NCBI RefSeq assembly: GCF_000699445.3
Contig: NC_067200.1
Coordinates: 15,940,510 to 16,004,509, forward strand
Origin: Schistosoma haematobium
Lineage: Eukaryota; Platyhelminthes; Trematoda; Strigeidida; Schistosomatidae
DNA length: 64,000 bases
Direction: 5' to 3'
Shown: piece by piece, positions 43,501 to 56,490 of the stretch
How positions within the stretch are numbered: the stretch's first letter is position 1
Layout of the letters: every line of letters starts with the position of its first letter
The notes under the pieces: model-generated
Database searches by the model: none
Told to the model about the DNA's origin: nothing
What the model saw: only the letters and a program-made list of their open reading frames with translations
Program-made: the position numbers and the translations under genes

Positions 43501-45600
43501 TGCCAAGGGTTGCCAGGAGTGATTAACCCATTATTGTAAGACTCCTCCGATCGCTGAATCGGATGCGTCTACTGCGATACTAATTGGTGCTTCAGTGCCC
43601 TAACGTGCAAGCATTATTGCTTTAGCTATAAGTTACCTAACCGTAGAGAACGCTTTTCGCGCGGTGTCGTCCAGATTGATGGACTTCACATTTCCATGAA
43701 GTTGGTTCGTTAGCGGTTTCATAAGTGACGCGCACTTAGGTACGAACCGTCTATAGAAACTTACAAGGCCGTTAAATGTGCGTAATTGCTTGATGGTGGT
43801 CGGTTCTGGGTAATCCAGAATGGCCACCAATTCGGCTCTGAGGGGTCGTATGCCTTGAGCATTTATAGTGTGTCTTAGGAAGTCTAAGGACTCAGATCCG
43901 ATTTGGCATTTCCGAATGTTTACAGTAATGCCGTATTTTGTAGTCGTTCGAAAACAAGAACCGGATGCTGGAGATGCGACTCTGTGTCCGGACTTACTAT
44001 CAGGCAGTCATCAACATACGCGTGTATGAAGTCGAGACCTCTACAACCGTCATCTATGAACATTTGATAAGATTGAACAGCGTTTCTTAGACCGAAAGGC
44101 ATTAGCAAGAATTTTTAGAGTCCGGAGGGAGTTATGATAGCGGTTTTCGGAATATGGTCAGCTGCCATAAGGATTTAGTTATACGCTTTAACCAAGTCGG
44201 TTATCGAAAATACAGTTGTACCCTTCATAGTAGCTGTCAAATCGTGAATGTGACGCGACGGATAACGATCGGGAAGGGCTTTTGCATTCAATCGCCGATA
44301 GTCACCAGTTGGATGCCAATCGTTGCTGTCCTTTTTAGGGACCATGTGCAGCGGAGATGCCCATGGGCTAATTGACGGTCGAATGATTCTTAACTCCATC
44401 ATGTGATCGAATTCGTTTTTGGCCAACCTCAGCTTTTCGGGAGCCAGTCGGACTGCTTTCGAGAATACAGGAGGTCCCGTAGTCGTTATGTGATGTGCAA
44501 CCATGGCAATTTCGGTTGCGGTTGGCATACTCCAGAATACTTATCGAGTAATGGTTGATAGAATGTGTCTGTCGTGTTCCTAACTGTGACAGGAGACGAT
44601 CTGCAACCGGAAAGAGAAGTTACGCAAACAGATAAATCAGCGTTTCCGTCTACCAGCCCCCGTTTGCGCATATCGATGATTAGATTGTGGTGTTGTAGGA
44701 GGTCTATACCAATAATTGGCATAGAAACATCTGCAACCACAAAAATCCAGCGAACGGGTTTGCGTAAACCCACGTTAAAGTAAACTTACCTTTTGCCATA
44801 CGTAGCGACAGGCTTTCCGTTTGCTGCCTGCAAGTTTAAAACAAACTCGTGAAGCCGGTCGTTAGAATTCGCTGGAAGAACGCTAACTTCTGCTTCAGCA
44901 TTGACGGGGTATAACAGACGGCTACGGCTGCCGTTAACGTGTGCTGGCTGGGAAGTTTCCCGAATTGTTTTTCGTGTCGGTCGATTTTGAGTTGGGGAAA
45001 TAGCAAAGTTTTCTGCAATTTCTAGAGGACTTTCCATACTGGTTATGATACCAGCACCAGTCGGGGTTATCCGTCCCTCGTGGTCTAGAGACAGATCGTC
45101 TACGTGAAGTGCTTCTTCGAGGGCTGTGTGACCGTTTACGGTCGTTACGAAACTTCAGATAACGTGTAAGTGTATGACATAACTCTGTAATATCGTTCTG
45201 GGTTGTTTGAGGCTTTCCTTTGGCTGAAATAACCTCGGCACTAAAAGACTTCGTGATTTCTATGATGCGGTCGGCAGATGCAGCCGGCTCGTCCACGGCG
45301 TTGTTTTGAAACGATACCAGCACAGCTTGCACCTGTTGAGGAGGTTTGGATAAGACAAGTTGTTTGAATATGCTATCATCGAAAGTTCTCCGGCCGATAA
45401 CCTCTCTCATTCTCTGTAACATATCTGTCGCAGAACCATGTCGCAGGTCGATATTATTAGGGGCTTGGTCTAACCTTTGTCGATCGGTTTGATCTTCGCG
45501 TTTTAGGATAGATCGTTTAAGCGTTTCGTAGGGTTACGAAACATCACTAGTAAACATACTAGGTGTTACGTACCTGTTGAACTCGTGCGGTAGTGCCTTG
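43501..45600 (-). pseudogene. Gypsy-A fragment 2: gag(part)-protease-RT-RNase H start, inverted
   Basis: Read on the minus strand it has gag from about residue 60 (start cut at 45600), the knuckle CWYHNQYGKSSRNCRKLC with all Cys/His kept, protease (44486-44773), RT N-terminus (44175-44528), the RT catalytic box HAYVDDCLIVSPDTE (43920-44108), the connection block YPEPTTIKQLRTFNGLVSFY and the start of RNase H (ISIAVDASDSAIGGVLQ). The TAA in gag is present. Stops follow VKAYN and in the VDD block. Head-to-head with fragment 3 at 45600/45601. Confidence 0.8.
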
Positions 45601-46912
45601 ACGGAAAGCCTGTGGCTACGTATGGCAAAATGTAAGTTTACTTTAACGTGGGTTTACGCAAACCCGTTCGCTGGATTTTTGTGGTTGCAGATGTTTCTAT
45701 GCCAATTATTGGTATAGACCTCCTACAACACCACAATCTAATCATCGATATGCGCAAACGGGGGCTGGTAGACGGAAACGCTGATTTATCTGTTTGCGTA
45801 ACTTCTCTTTCCGGTTGCAGATCGTCTCCTGTCACAGTTAGGAACACGACAGACACATTCTATCAACCATTACTCGATAAGTATTCTGGAGTATGCCAAC
45901 CGCAACCGAAATTGCCATGGTTGCACATCACATAACGACTACGGGACCTCCTGTATTCTCGAAAGCAGTCCGACTGGCTCCCGAAAAGCTGAGGTTGGCC
46001 AAAAACGAATTCGATCACATGATGGAGTTAAGAATCATTCGACCGTCAATTAGCCCATGGGCATCTCCGCTGCACATGGTCCCTAAAAAGGACAGCAACG
46101 ATTGGCATCCAACTGGTGACTATCGGCGATTGAATGCAAAAGCCCTTCCCGATCGTTATCCGTCGCGTCACATTCACGATTTGACAGCTACTATGAAGGG
46201 TACAACTGTATTTTCGATAACCGACTTGGTTAAAGCGTATAACTAAATCCTTATGGCAGCTGACCATATTCCGAAAACCGCTATCATAACTCCCTCCGGA
46301 CTCTAAAAATTCTTGCTAATGCCTTTCGGTCTAAGAAACGCTGTTCAATCTTATCAAATGTTCATAGATGACGGTTGTAGAGGTCTCGACTTCATACACG
46401 CGTATGTTGATGACTGCCTGATAGTAAGTCCGGACACAGAGTCGCATCTCCAGCATCCGGTTCTTGTTTTCGAACGACTACAAAATACGGCATTACTGTA
46501 AACATTCGGAAATGCCAAATCGGATCTGAGTCCTTAGACTTCCTAAGACACACTATAAATGCTCAAGGCATACGACCCTCAGAGCCGAATTGGTGGCCAT
46601 TCTGGATTACCCAGAACCGACCACCATCAAGCAATTACGCACATTTAACGGCCTTGTAAGTTTCTATAGACGGTTCGTACCTAAGTGCGCGTCATTTATG
46701 AAACCGCTAACGAACCAACTTCATGGAAATGTGAAGTCCATCAATCTGGACGACACCGCGCGAAAAGCGTTCTCTACGGTTAGGTAACTTATAGCTAAAG
46801 CAATAATGCTTGCACGTTAGGGCACTGAAGCACCAATTAGTATCGCAGTAGACGCATCCGATTCAGCGATCGGAGGAGTCTTACAATAATGGGTTAATCA
46901 CTCCTGGCAACC
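45601..46912 (+). pseudogene. Gypsy-A fragment 3: protease-RT-RNase H start
   Basis: Begins abruptly in the protease region (ggaaagcctgtggctacg) and continues through protease, RT with AYVDDCLIVSP, LRTFNGLVSFYRRFVP and the first RNase H box. It ends at the Penelope junction. First part of the 4307-bp repeat unit. It carries Phe in KCASFMKPL, where the other copies have Leu. Confidence 0.8.
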
Positions 46913-48508
46913 CTTGGCATTTTTGATGGAGTTTTGTTCTCTGAGCTGGATGGTTTGGTCGTAGAGCCTTCATCGTTCTTCTGAACGACATCATTAGCAC
47001 AAACTTCGAATCGAAGTGAAGCGTTCGAATTTCTTCATATGTGTTTCACAGCTTGTCCTGTACACCTATATTTTGATTGGTTCTTGTTGACCTTAAATTT
47101 GTCATTGTTTACTTCTTTGTTTTGATTGTCTCCCACTGGTTTGATTTTATTCCTACGCTTGTGAATAATTTTCATAATTGTTTGATAAATTGGATCGACT
47201 TAAATGTTTTTGTTGACTGCCGGTTGACCTGAGTGACAGGCTTCTGAAAATTCTCTGGTGTTTTTGGGATTTTCCCTATCCAAGATTTACACATTTTTCC
47301 AGTCAAATAAACGTTCGCAGTTGTCCACGTGTGTTGATATAAGTGAGGAAATGACTGCTAAATGATATTCATGCAGGCGAAGGTGAAGAAGACGTCCGCT
47401 TTGTCCGATGTAGTGTTTTTCGCAGCTGATAAAATTTATTTTGTAGATGATGTTTGATTTTTCTTCTTTTGTCATTTCATCCTTTGGTTTGCATAGGGTT
47501 GATTGTAGTTATTTCGTCGGTTTGTGTGTCAGCAGTCTCGTTGCGGTTTTTGATGTGCCTTTTATGTATGATAGGGCAATCCTTTTGTTGATTCCTGTGC
47601 TTGGATTGGATTCTTATTACGCATGTAGGTGGTACTTTTTGTTGAAGCTGACTGAGTATATGTTCCTTCGAAATACGTTCTTCAGGCATTTCTCTTCATT
47701 TTTCCATACTGCCAATATGCTGCAATGTGTCCTCGCCCTCTTGCGCAAAGTATGTACGCAGTTAATTTTGTGAGCTTTTGGGTTTTTGCTATTGTAGTGA
47801 AGAATTTGATCTGTGTAGTTCGGCTTCCTATACACTTTAGTTTCCAATTTTCCTGTGTCGGTTCTGATGATTGATATATCCAATAATCACAGTTTATTGT
47901 TTGACTCCTGATCCATTGTGAACTTGATGTCATCGAAGACATTGTTGATCAGTTTGTGAGTGTTTTCCAGCTCATCTTTTTTGACGATGACGAATGTGTC
48001 GTCTACATATCGAATCCAAATTTTTGTCTTAATCACTGGTGATATCGAGGCTTCTAGTCTCTGCATCACTGCTTCTGCGATCAGTCCTGATATTGGCAAC
48101 CCCATTGGTGTCCTTGTCGTTTGTTTGTAGATTTTGTTGTTGAATTAAAAATATGTTGTTAGACATCGATCGATGAGTCCCAGTAGATTTTGAGTTTGAA
48201 GATTCGTGTGCTTGGTGAAATTTGTGTCGTTGGTGATAAGCAGCGGTATAGTTTCCTTGATAAACTTGGCTCACTTGACAGAAATAACGCTGTTACGTTG
48301 AAGGATATCGTCAGCCCGTCGTTGTTGATTTGAATGTTCTTAAATTGACCCAGGAATTGAATGAGGGATTTGATTAAGTTTTTGGATAAATCCAAAAATG
48401 TTTCAATATTAGTGAAATTTCTTTTGACAAATTTTATGTTGACGTTCAGGGAAGTGCTACAATGCGACGCACTGCGATGTTTGGACTGTGTATTTTCGAT
48501 CTGTCGAT
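46913..48508 (-). pseudogene. Penelope-like segment (copy 2)
   Basis: The same segment as 41912-43500 in the opposite direction, with RYVDDTFVIVKK and KHYIGQSGRLLH frames. It links Gypsy-A fragments 3 and 4. Confidence 0.82.
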
Positions 48509-49907
48509 TTTCGAAAAGACAGTTGTACCCTTCATAGTAGCTGTCAAATCGTGAATGTGACGCGACGGATAACGATCGGGGAGGGCTTTTGCATTCAATC
48601 GCTGATAGTCACCAGTTGGATGCCAATCGTTGCTGTCCTTTTTAGGGACCATGTGCAGCGGAGATGCCCATGGGCTAATTGACGGTCGAATGATTCTTAA
48701 CTCCATCATGTGATCGAATTCGTTTTTGGCCAACCTCAGCTTTTCGGGAGCCAGTCGGACTGCTTTCGAGAATACAGGAGGCCCCGTAGTCGTTATGTGA
48801 TGTGCAACCATGGCAATTTCGGTTGCGGTTGGCATACTCCAGAATACTTATCGAGTAATGGTTGATAGAATGTGTCTGTCGTGTTCCTAACTGTGACAGG
48901 AGACGATCTGCAACCGGAAAGAGAAGTTACGCAAACAGATAAATCAGCGTTTCCGTCTACCAGCCCCCGTTTGCGCATATCGATGATTAGATTGTGGTGT
49001 TGTAGGAGGTCTATACCAATAATTGGCATAGAAACATCTGCAACCACAAAAATCCAGCGAACGGGTTTGCGTAAACCCACGTTAAAGTAAACTTACCTTT
49101 TGCCATACGTAGCGACAGGCTTTCCGTTTGCTGCCTGCAAGTTTAAAACAAACTCGTGAAGCCGGTCGTTAGAATTCGCTGGAAGAACGCTAACTTCTGC
49201 TTCAGCATTGACGGGGTATAACAGACGGCTACGGCTGCCGTTAACGTGTGCTGGCTGGGAAGTTTCCCGAATTGTTTTTCGTGTCGGTCGATTTTGAGTT
49301 GGGGAAATAGCAAAGTTTTCTGCAATTTCTAGAGGACTTTCCATACTGGTTATGATACCAGCACCAGTCGGGGTTATCCGTCCCTCGTGGTCTAGAGACA
49401 GATCGTCTACGTGAAGTGCTTCTTCGAGGGCTGTGTGACCGTTTACGGTCGTTACGAAACTTCAGATAACGTGTAAGTGTATGACATAACTCTGTAATAT
49501 CGTTCTGGGTTGTTTGAGGCTTTCCTTTGGCTGAAATAACCTCGGCACTAAAAGACTTCGTGATTTCTATGATGCGGTCGGCAGATGCAGCCGGCTCGTC
49601 CACGGCGTTGTTTTGAAACGATACCAGCACAGCTTGCACCTGTTGAGGAGGTTTGGATAAGACAAGTTGTTTGAATATGCTATCATCGAAAGTTCTCCGG
49701 CCGATAACCTCTCTCATTCTCTGTAACATATCTGTCGCAGAACCATGTCGCAGGTCGATATTATTAGGGGCTTGGTCTAACCTTTGTCGATCGGTTTGAT
49801 CTTCGCGTTTTAGGATAGATCGTTTAAGCGTTTCGTAGGGTTACGAAACATCACTAGTAAACATACTAGGTGTTACGTACCTGTTGAACTCGTGCGGTAG
49901 TGCCTTG
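48509..49907 (-). pseudogene. Gypsy-A fragment 4: gag(part)-protease-RT start
   Basis: Gag with complete knuckle cysteines (DWCWYHN, 49241-49729) and the TAA, protease (48793-49080) and RT N-terminus with GDYQRLNAK rather than GDYRRLNAK. It is cut at the same gag position as fragment 2. Last part of the first 4307-bp unit. Confidence 0.8.
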
Positions 49908-51219
49908 ACGGAAAGCCTGTGGCTACGTATTGCAAAATGTAAGTTTACTTTAACGTGGGTTTACGCAAACCCGTTCGCTGGATTTTTGTGGTTGCAGATG
50001 TTTCTATGCCAATTATTGGTATAGACCTCCTACAACACCACAATCTAATCATCGATATGCGCAAACGGGGGCTGGTAGACGGAAACGCTGATTTATCTGT
50101 TTGCGTAACTTCTCTTTCCGGTTGCAGATCGTCTCCTGTCACAGTTAGGAACACGACAGACACATTCTATCAACCATTACTCGATAAGTATTCTGGAGTA
50201 TGCCAACCGCAACCGAAATTGCCATGGTTGCACATCACATAACGACTACGGGACCTCCTGTATTCTCGAAAGCAGTCCGACTGGCTCCCGAAAAGCTGAG
50301 GTTGGCCAAAAACGAATTCGATCACATGATGGAGTTAAGAATCATTCGACCGTCAATTAGCCCATGGGCATCTCCGCTGCACATGGTCCCTAAAAAGGAC
50401 AGCAACGATTGGCATCCAACTGGTGACTATCGGCGATTGAATGCAAAAGCCCTTCCCGATCGTTATCCGTCGCGTCACATTCACGATTTGACAGCTACTA
50501 TGAAGGGTACAACTGTATTTTCGATAACCGACTTGGTTAAAGCGTATAACTAAATCCTTATGGCAGCTGACCATATTCCGAAAACCGCTATCATAACTCC
50601 TCCGGACTCTAAAAATTCTTGCTAATGCCTTTCGGTCTAAGAAACGCTGTTCAATCTTATCAAATGTTCATAGATGACGGTTGTAGAGGTCTCGACTTCA
50701 TACACGCGTATGTTGATGACTGCCTGATAGTAAGTCCGGACACAGAGTCGCATCTCCAGCATCCGGTTCTTGTTTTCGAACGACTACAAAATACGGCATT
50801 ACTGTAAACATTCGGAAATGCCAAATCGGATCTGAGTCCTTAGACTTCCTAAGACACACTATAAATGCTCAAGGCATACGACCCCTCAGAGCCGAATTGG
50901 TGGCCATTCTGGATTACCCAGAACCGACCACCATCAAGCAATTACGCACATTTAACGGCCTTGTAAGTTTCTATAGACGGTTCGTACCTAAGTGCGCGTC
51001 ACTTATGAAACCGCTAACGAACCAACTTCATGGAAATGTGAAGTCCATCAATCTGGACGACACCGCGCGAAAAGCGTTCTCTACGGTTAGGTAACTTATA
51101 GCTAAAGCAATAATGCTTGCACGTTAGGGCACTGAAGCACCAATTAGTATCGCAGTAGACGCATCCGATTCAGCGATCGGAGGAGTCTTACAATAATGGG
51201 TTAATCACTCCTGGCAACC
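49908..51219 (+). pseudogene. Gypsy-A fragment 5: protease-RT-RNase H start
   Basis: Second-unit equivalent of 45601-46912, with the same frames (50200-50553 RT N-terminus, 50619-50807 VDD block, 50897-51094 connection) and a one-base deletion in the run before the VDD block (aactcctccgg for aactccctccgg). Has Leu in KCASLMKPL. Confidence 0.8.
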
Positions 51220-52815
51220 CTTGGCATTTTTGATGGAGTTTTGTTCTCTGAGCTGGATGGTTTGGTCGTAGAGCCTTCATCGTTCTTCTGAACGACATCA
51301 TTAGCACAAACTTCGAATCGAAGTGAAGCGTTCGAATTTCTTCATATGTGTTTCACAGCTTGTCCTGTACACCTATATTTTGATTGGTTCTTGTTGACCT
51401 TAAATTTGTCATTGTTTACTTCTTTGTTTTGATTGTCTCCCACTGGTTTGATTTTATTCCTACGCTTGTGAATAATTTTCATAATTGTTTGATAAATTGG
51501 ATCGACTTAAATGTTTTTGTTGACTGCCGGTTGACCTGAGTGACAGGCTTCTGAAAATTCTCTGGTGTTTTTGGGATTTTCCCTATCCAAGATTTACACA
51601 TTTTTCCAGTCAAATAAACGTTCGCAGTTGTCCACGTGTGTTGATATAAGTGAGGAAATGACTGCTAAATGATATTCATGCAGGCGAAGGTGAAGAAGAC
51701 GTCCGCTTTGTCCGATGTAGTGTTTTTCGCAGCTGATAAAATTTATTTTGTAGATGATGTTTGATTTTTCTTCTTTTGTCATTTCATCCTTTGGTTTGCA
51801 TAGGGTTGATTGTAGTTATTTCGTCGGTTTGTGTGTCAGCAGTCTCGTTGCGGTTTTTGATGTGCCTTTTATGTATGATAGGGCAATCCTTTTGTTGATT
51901 CCTGTGCTTGGATTGGATTCTTATTACGCATGTAGGTGGTACTTTTTGTTGAAGCTGACTGAGTATATGTTCCTTCGAAATACGTTCTTCAGGCATTTCT
52001 CTTCATTTTTCCATACTGCCAATATGCTGCAATGTGTCCTCGCCCTCTTGCGCAAAGTATGTACGCAGTTAATTTTGTGAGCTTTTGGGTTTTTGCTATT
52101 GTAGTGAAGAATTTGATCTGTGTAGTTCGGCTTCCTATACACTTTAGTTTCCAATTTTCCTGTGTCGGTTCTGATGATTGATATATCCAATAATCACAGT
52201 TTATTGTTTGACTCCTGATCCATTGTGAACTTGATGTCATCGAAGACATTGTTGATCAGTTTGTGAGTGTTTTCCAGCTCATCTTTTTTGACGATGACGA
52301 ATGTGTCGTCTACATATCGAATCCAAATTTTTGTCTTAATCACTGGTGATATCGAGGCTTCTAGTCTCTGCATCACTGCTTCTGCGATCAGTCCTGATAT
52401 TGGCAACCCCATTGGTGTCCTTGTCGTTTGTTTGTAGATTTTGTTGTTGAATTAAAAATATGTTGTTAGACATCGATCGATGAGTCCCAGTAGATTTTGA
52501 GTTTGAAGATTCGTGTGCTTGGTGAAATTTGTGTCGTTGGTGATAAGCAGCGGTATAGTTTCCTTGATAAACTTGGCTCACTTGACAGAAATAACGCTGT
52601 TACGTTGAAGGATATCGTCAGCCCGTCGTTGTTGATTTGAATGTTCTTAAATTGACCCAGGAATTGAATGAGGGATTTGATTAAGTTTTGGATAAATCCA
52701 AAAAATGTTTCAATATTAGTGAAATTTCTTTTGACAAATTTTATGTTGACGTTCAGGGAAGTGCTACAATGCGACGCACTGCGATGTTTGGACTGTGTAT
52801 TTTCGATCTGTCGAT
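51220..52815 (-). pseudogene. Penelope-like segment (copy 3)
   Basis: Second-unit copy of the Penelope segment with the same frames (52194-52412 YVDD block, 51594-51782 GIY-YIG block). Small indels in an A-run near 52690 distinguish it from copy 2. Confidence 0.82.
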
Positions 52816-54381
52816 TTTCGAAAAGACAGTTGTACCCTTCATAGTAGCTGTCAAATCGTGAATGTGACGCGACGGATAACGATCGGGGAGGGCTTTTGCA
52901 TTCAATCGCTGATAGTCACCAGTTGAATGCCAATCGTTGCTGTCCTTTTTAGGGACCATGTGCAGCGGAGATGCCCATGGGCTAATTGACGGTCGAATGA
53001 TTCTTAACTCCATCATGTGATCGAATTCGTTTTTGGCCAACCTCAGCTTTTCGGGAGCCAGTCGGACTGCTTTCGAGAATACAGGAGGTCCCGTAGTCGT
53101 TATGTGATGTGCAACCATGGCAATTTCGGTTGCGGTTGGCATACTCCAGAATACTTATCGAGTAATGGTTGATAGAATGTGTCTGTCGTGTTCCTAACTG
53201 TGACAGGAGACGATCTGCAACCGGAAAGAGAAGTTACGCAAACAGATAAATCAGCGTTTCCGTCTACCAGCCCCCGTTTGCGCATATCGATGATTAGATT
53301 GTGGTGTTGTAGGAGGTCTATACCAATAATTGGCATAGAAACATCTGCAACCACAAAAATCCAGCGAACGGGTTTGCGTAAACCCACGTTAAAGTAAACT
53401 TACCTTTTGCCATACGTAGCGACAGGCTTTCCGTTTGCTGCCTGCAAGTTTAAAACAAACTCGTGAAGCCGGTCGTTAGAATTCGCTGGAAGAACGCTAA
53501 CTTCTGCTTCAGCATTGACGGGGTATAACAGACGGCTACGGCTGCCGTTAACGTGTGCTGGCTGGGAAGTTTCCCGAATTGTTTTTCGTGTCGGTCGATT
53601 TTGAGTTGGGGAAATAGCAAAGTTTTCTGCAATTTCTAGAGGACTTTCCATACTGGTTATGATACCAGAACCAGTCGGGGTTATCCGTCCCTCGTGGTCT
53701 AGAGACAGATCGTCTACGTGAAGTGCTTCTTCGAGGGCTGTGTGACCGTTTACGGTCGTTACGAAACTTCAGATAACGTGTAAGTGTATGACATAACTCT
53801 GTAATATCGTTCTGGGTTGTTTGAGGCTTTCCTTTGGCTGAAATAACCTCGGCACTAAAAGACTTCGTGATTTCTATGATGCGGTCGGCAGATGCAGCCG
53901 GCTCGTCCACGGCGTTGTTTTGAAACGATACCAGCACAGCTTGCACCTGTTGAGGAGGTTTGGATAAGACAAGTTGTTTGAATATGCTATCATCGAAAGT
54001 TCTCCGGCCGATAACCTCTCTCATTCTCTGTAACATATCTGTCGCAGAACCATGTCGCAGGTCGATATTATTAGGGGCTTGGTCTAACCTTTGTCGATCG
54101 GTTTGATCTTCGCGTTTTAGGATAGATCGTTTAAGCGTTTCGTAGGGTTACGAAACATCACTAGTAAACATACTAGGTGTTACGTACCTGTTGAACTCGT
54201 GCGGTAGTGCCTTGACCGTTGCGAGAATTTGTGCACGTGTGTCGTTCACGCCGTGCTCGTGGAAGTCGGCCTCTGAATAACAGAGCCAGGCTTCGATGTT
54301 GACTGGACAGAAGGGCATTAGTTGAAACGAAGGTGAGGACATTGTCTTCAGTTTAAGTACCTTGGGTGTCTGTTCAGTCAT
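52816..54381 (-). pseudogene. Gypsy-A fragment 6: gag with start-protease-RT start (right arm)
   Basis: Palindrome partner of 40344-41911. It has the same gag start (MTEQTPKVLKL, ATG at 54381) and the same Phe in the knuckle (DWFWYHN), but a TAA after SDVS truncates gag to 77 codons. RT reads DWHSTGDYQRLN, sharing Gln with fragment 4 and having its own Pro-to-Ser change. Confidence 0.82.
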
Positions 54382-54422
54382 GGTAAAATATCAAGTATGA
54401 GAATGAACGAGTGAAAAATATC

Positions 54423-54480
<58 letters not shown>

Positions 54481-54608
54481 TCCAAAAACACGGAAAAAAT
54501 ATATCACAATATATAAAAATTAGAATAAAGCAATAATATACAGAGTTGCGAAAAGCAACGGACTCACAGTTTGCAATTTCTTGTACCAGATCACGTTGGG
54601 CTCATCAA

Positions 54609-54897
54609 TGGAAATGCCACAAGTATTCGGAGTTTGACAATGCTTTGACCACTAACGCCTTCTAATGTGGATCGTACCCACCACATGAAATCAAAAGACA
54701 TAAGCGAGGAGGTTTGAAGATATATTTGATCGACTATCAATATATCTTGGATCGACTGATCTAATCTGGCTAGCTATTGCAGGGGATGTTGAACAGCGTT
54801 TCTGCTCGTGATCTAGTGCAAATGCATGGCCGAGCACCTCCAGCTAGATGATTCCATTAAAATTAATATGGTGAGCATCCAATATCGAAGACTTACA
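54609..54897 (-). repeat. Gypsy-A 5' LTR (right)
   Basis: Reverse complement of 39834-40122, followed on the minus strand by the same primer-binding-site-like sequence (54590-54607) and the (TA)n leader (54430-54482). Confidence 0.6.
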
Positions 54898-55534
54898 GAG
54901 CTATTTATTTTGGGAATTTATTTGCCGCTGCAGTGTGTTCGGTAAACGATTCCACTATTGATAAATCGCGACGCACATCACTACATTTACTTTGATCTTG
55001 TATGACTGTCTGATTTACTCACAAATCACAATTTTATGTTCATTATAGAACGATATTCGCCTTGCTTATTTATTTTTTCTTTCTTTTACTCGACATGTTA
55101 TTTATGACTCTCGTTTTCCCTTTTTAATAGATTGTTCTGTTTATTTTGTACACTAACGCTGTTGACTTATGTTTTAGAAACAGATAAAGCTTACCAGTCA
55201 AAGAGCTTACTTGTTCTTACTTTGACTAAACCAAGACTCTATGCTCGACAGTCTAGAGAATAGCTTAGAATTACACCTGTAGGAAATTGGTTCCTACAAC
55301 GCGTTAAAAAATTTATGCTGAAAATCGTTAGATTGGAATGAAGTCAAATTACACGATGAATTCATTCCGACATAGCTCGTGTATTTTGGCATCCTTATAT
55401 GTCATGCTTCAGAATCAAATGTGTATAATTGTGATAATAGTGACACCAGTTCTGGTTCTATAGTAGGTGATATAAAAATGTTGGTAAAGACACCAAGCAG
55501 AAACTCAAACAATAGAGTGTAACACAAAGTAAGG

Positions 55535-55816
55535 ACGGCGAGACTATAATTTATGGACGGACCAATCAGGTATAAGATAACGAGTCACGAATTTGGGCTC
55601 GGAACTCATCCATACATTTAGCTAAATAGTTTTGGCATTATAGTTGATGCCAGTTCGTGGTGAAAACCCCAAATCTATCTTTTAACCCTAACCATCAACT
55701 GTAAATGAGAATTCTAACTGCTTTATAACCCTCACTTAGTCCTAATCAGTAATAATTCACTCTCAAGGTCACTTCAGCGTCGCTCAAAGGTCGTTCATAA
55801 ATTATAGTCTCACCGT
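55535..55816. mobile_element. Short TIR element (right arm)
   Basis: Palindrome partner of 38916-39197, with both terminal inverted repeats present (acggcgagactataatttat and ataaattatagtctcaccgt). Confidence 0.65.
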
Positions 55817-56490
55817 AAAGACTGTACGAAGTAGATTTCATGTGGAACCATTTCATTTTAATAATTCTTATGGAACAGGTTTGCCTGACTGGTCGGTGAG
55901 AGGCAGATACTTCTGGAAATCATTTAGATAGTAGGATCGTTGGAGCTAATCAATCTAAAAGCCACTATGAGTCGTCTCTTTTGCTAGCTTTGGTTGGTCT
56001 AGAACTCTGCAAGGTGTGATTGAGTTAGTTCTATGGACAGCCAATGGTGTACTGAAAGTTAGGTTTGGTTCGTCGAGCGCTAAGGTAGATAGTCTGTGTC
56101 GGATCATTGGGAGCCTTCTCTAGTTAGACCAACTCATTAGCGTCGAAGTGACAAATTGCGGCTAGTACCTGGCATGAATCACCCTTTTGTGGTATCCAGC
56201 TACTATGACTGCTTTGATGACTGTACGACACAAACGTCATTGTTACAGAAATATATACATATGAGTAGGCACAATGAGCAGAATGTGGCCACTGTTGCAT
56301 AGACCAGTCCATGGCGTCCAATTAGTTGGTATGAGTTGGTTGTCCTTTAACGAGGATGGACGAAACGTTCATGGAGTGTGAGACGATTCACCGATATTTG
56401 CAAGAGGAACAGTCGAGTTTGTGACAATCGACTGACATTTTGCAAATTGAGTATTCACTGTATGGCCCTCACATCTTACAAAGATGTTCT

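Larger units (their letters stand above)
45601..54214. repeat. Two tandem 4307-bp units
   Basis: Matching features are offset by exactly 4307 bp: protease 45648 and 49955, inner minus-strand protease 48793 and 53100, Penelope frames 47287 and 51594. Each unit is Gypsy-A(+) about 1.3 kb, Penelope(-) about 1.6 kb and Gypsy-A(-) about 1.4 kb. Offsets differ by one base around 50600 because of a single-base deletion. Confidence 0.9.

Noticed and set aside
47447..47773. 108-codon plus-strand ORF (and its twin at 51754-52080)
   Set aside because: Antisense to the Penelope RT/endonuclease frames; no independent motif.
45601..54214. CRISPR-like or simple satellite array
   Set aside because: The repeated unit is 4.3 kb and made of retroelement coding fragments; no short repeat-spacer pattern exists anywhere in the window.
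56340..56375. ggatggacgaaacgttc as a second hammerhead (GACGAAAC box)
   Set aside because: Only the GAAAC-like box is present; no CUGANGA box or stem II at the proper distance.
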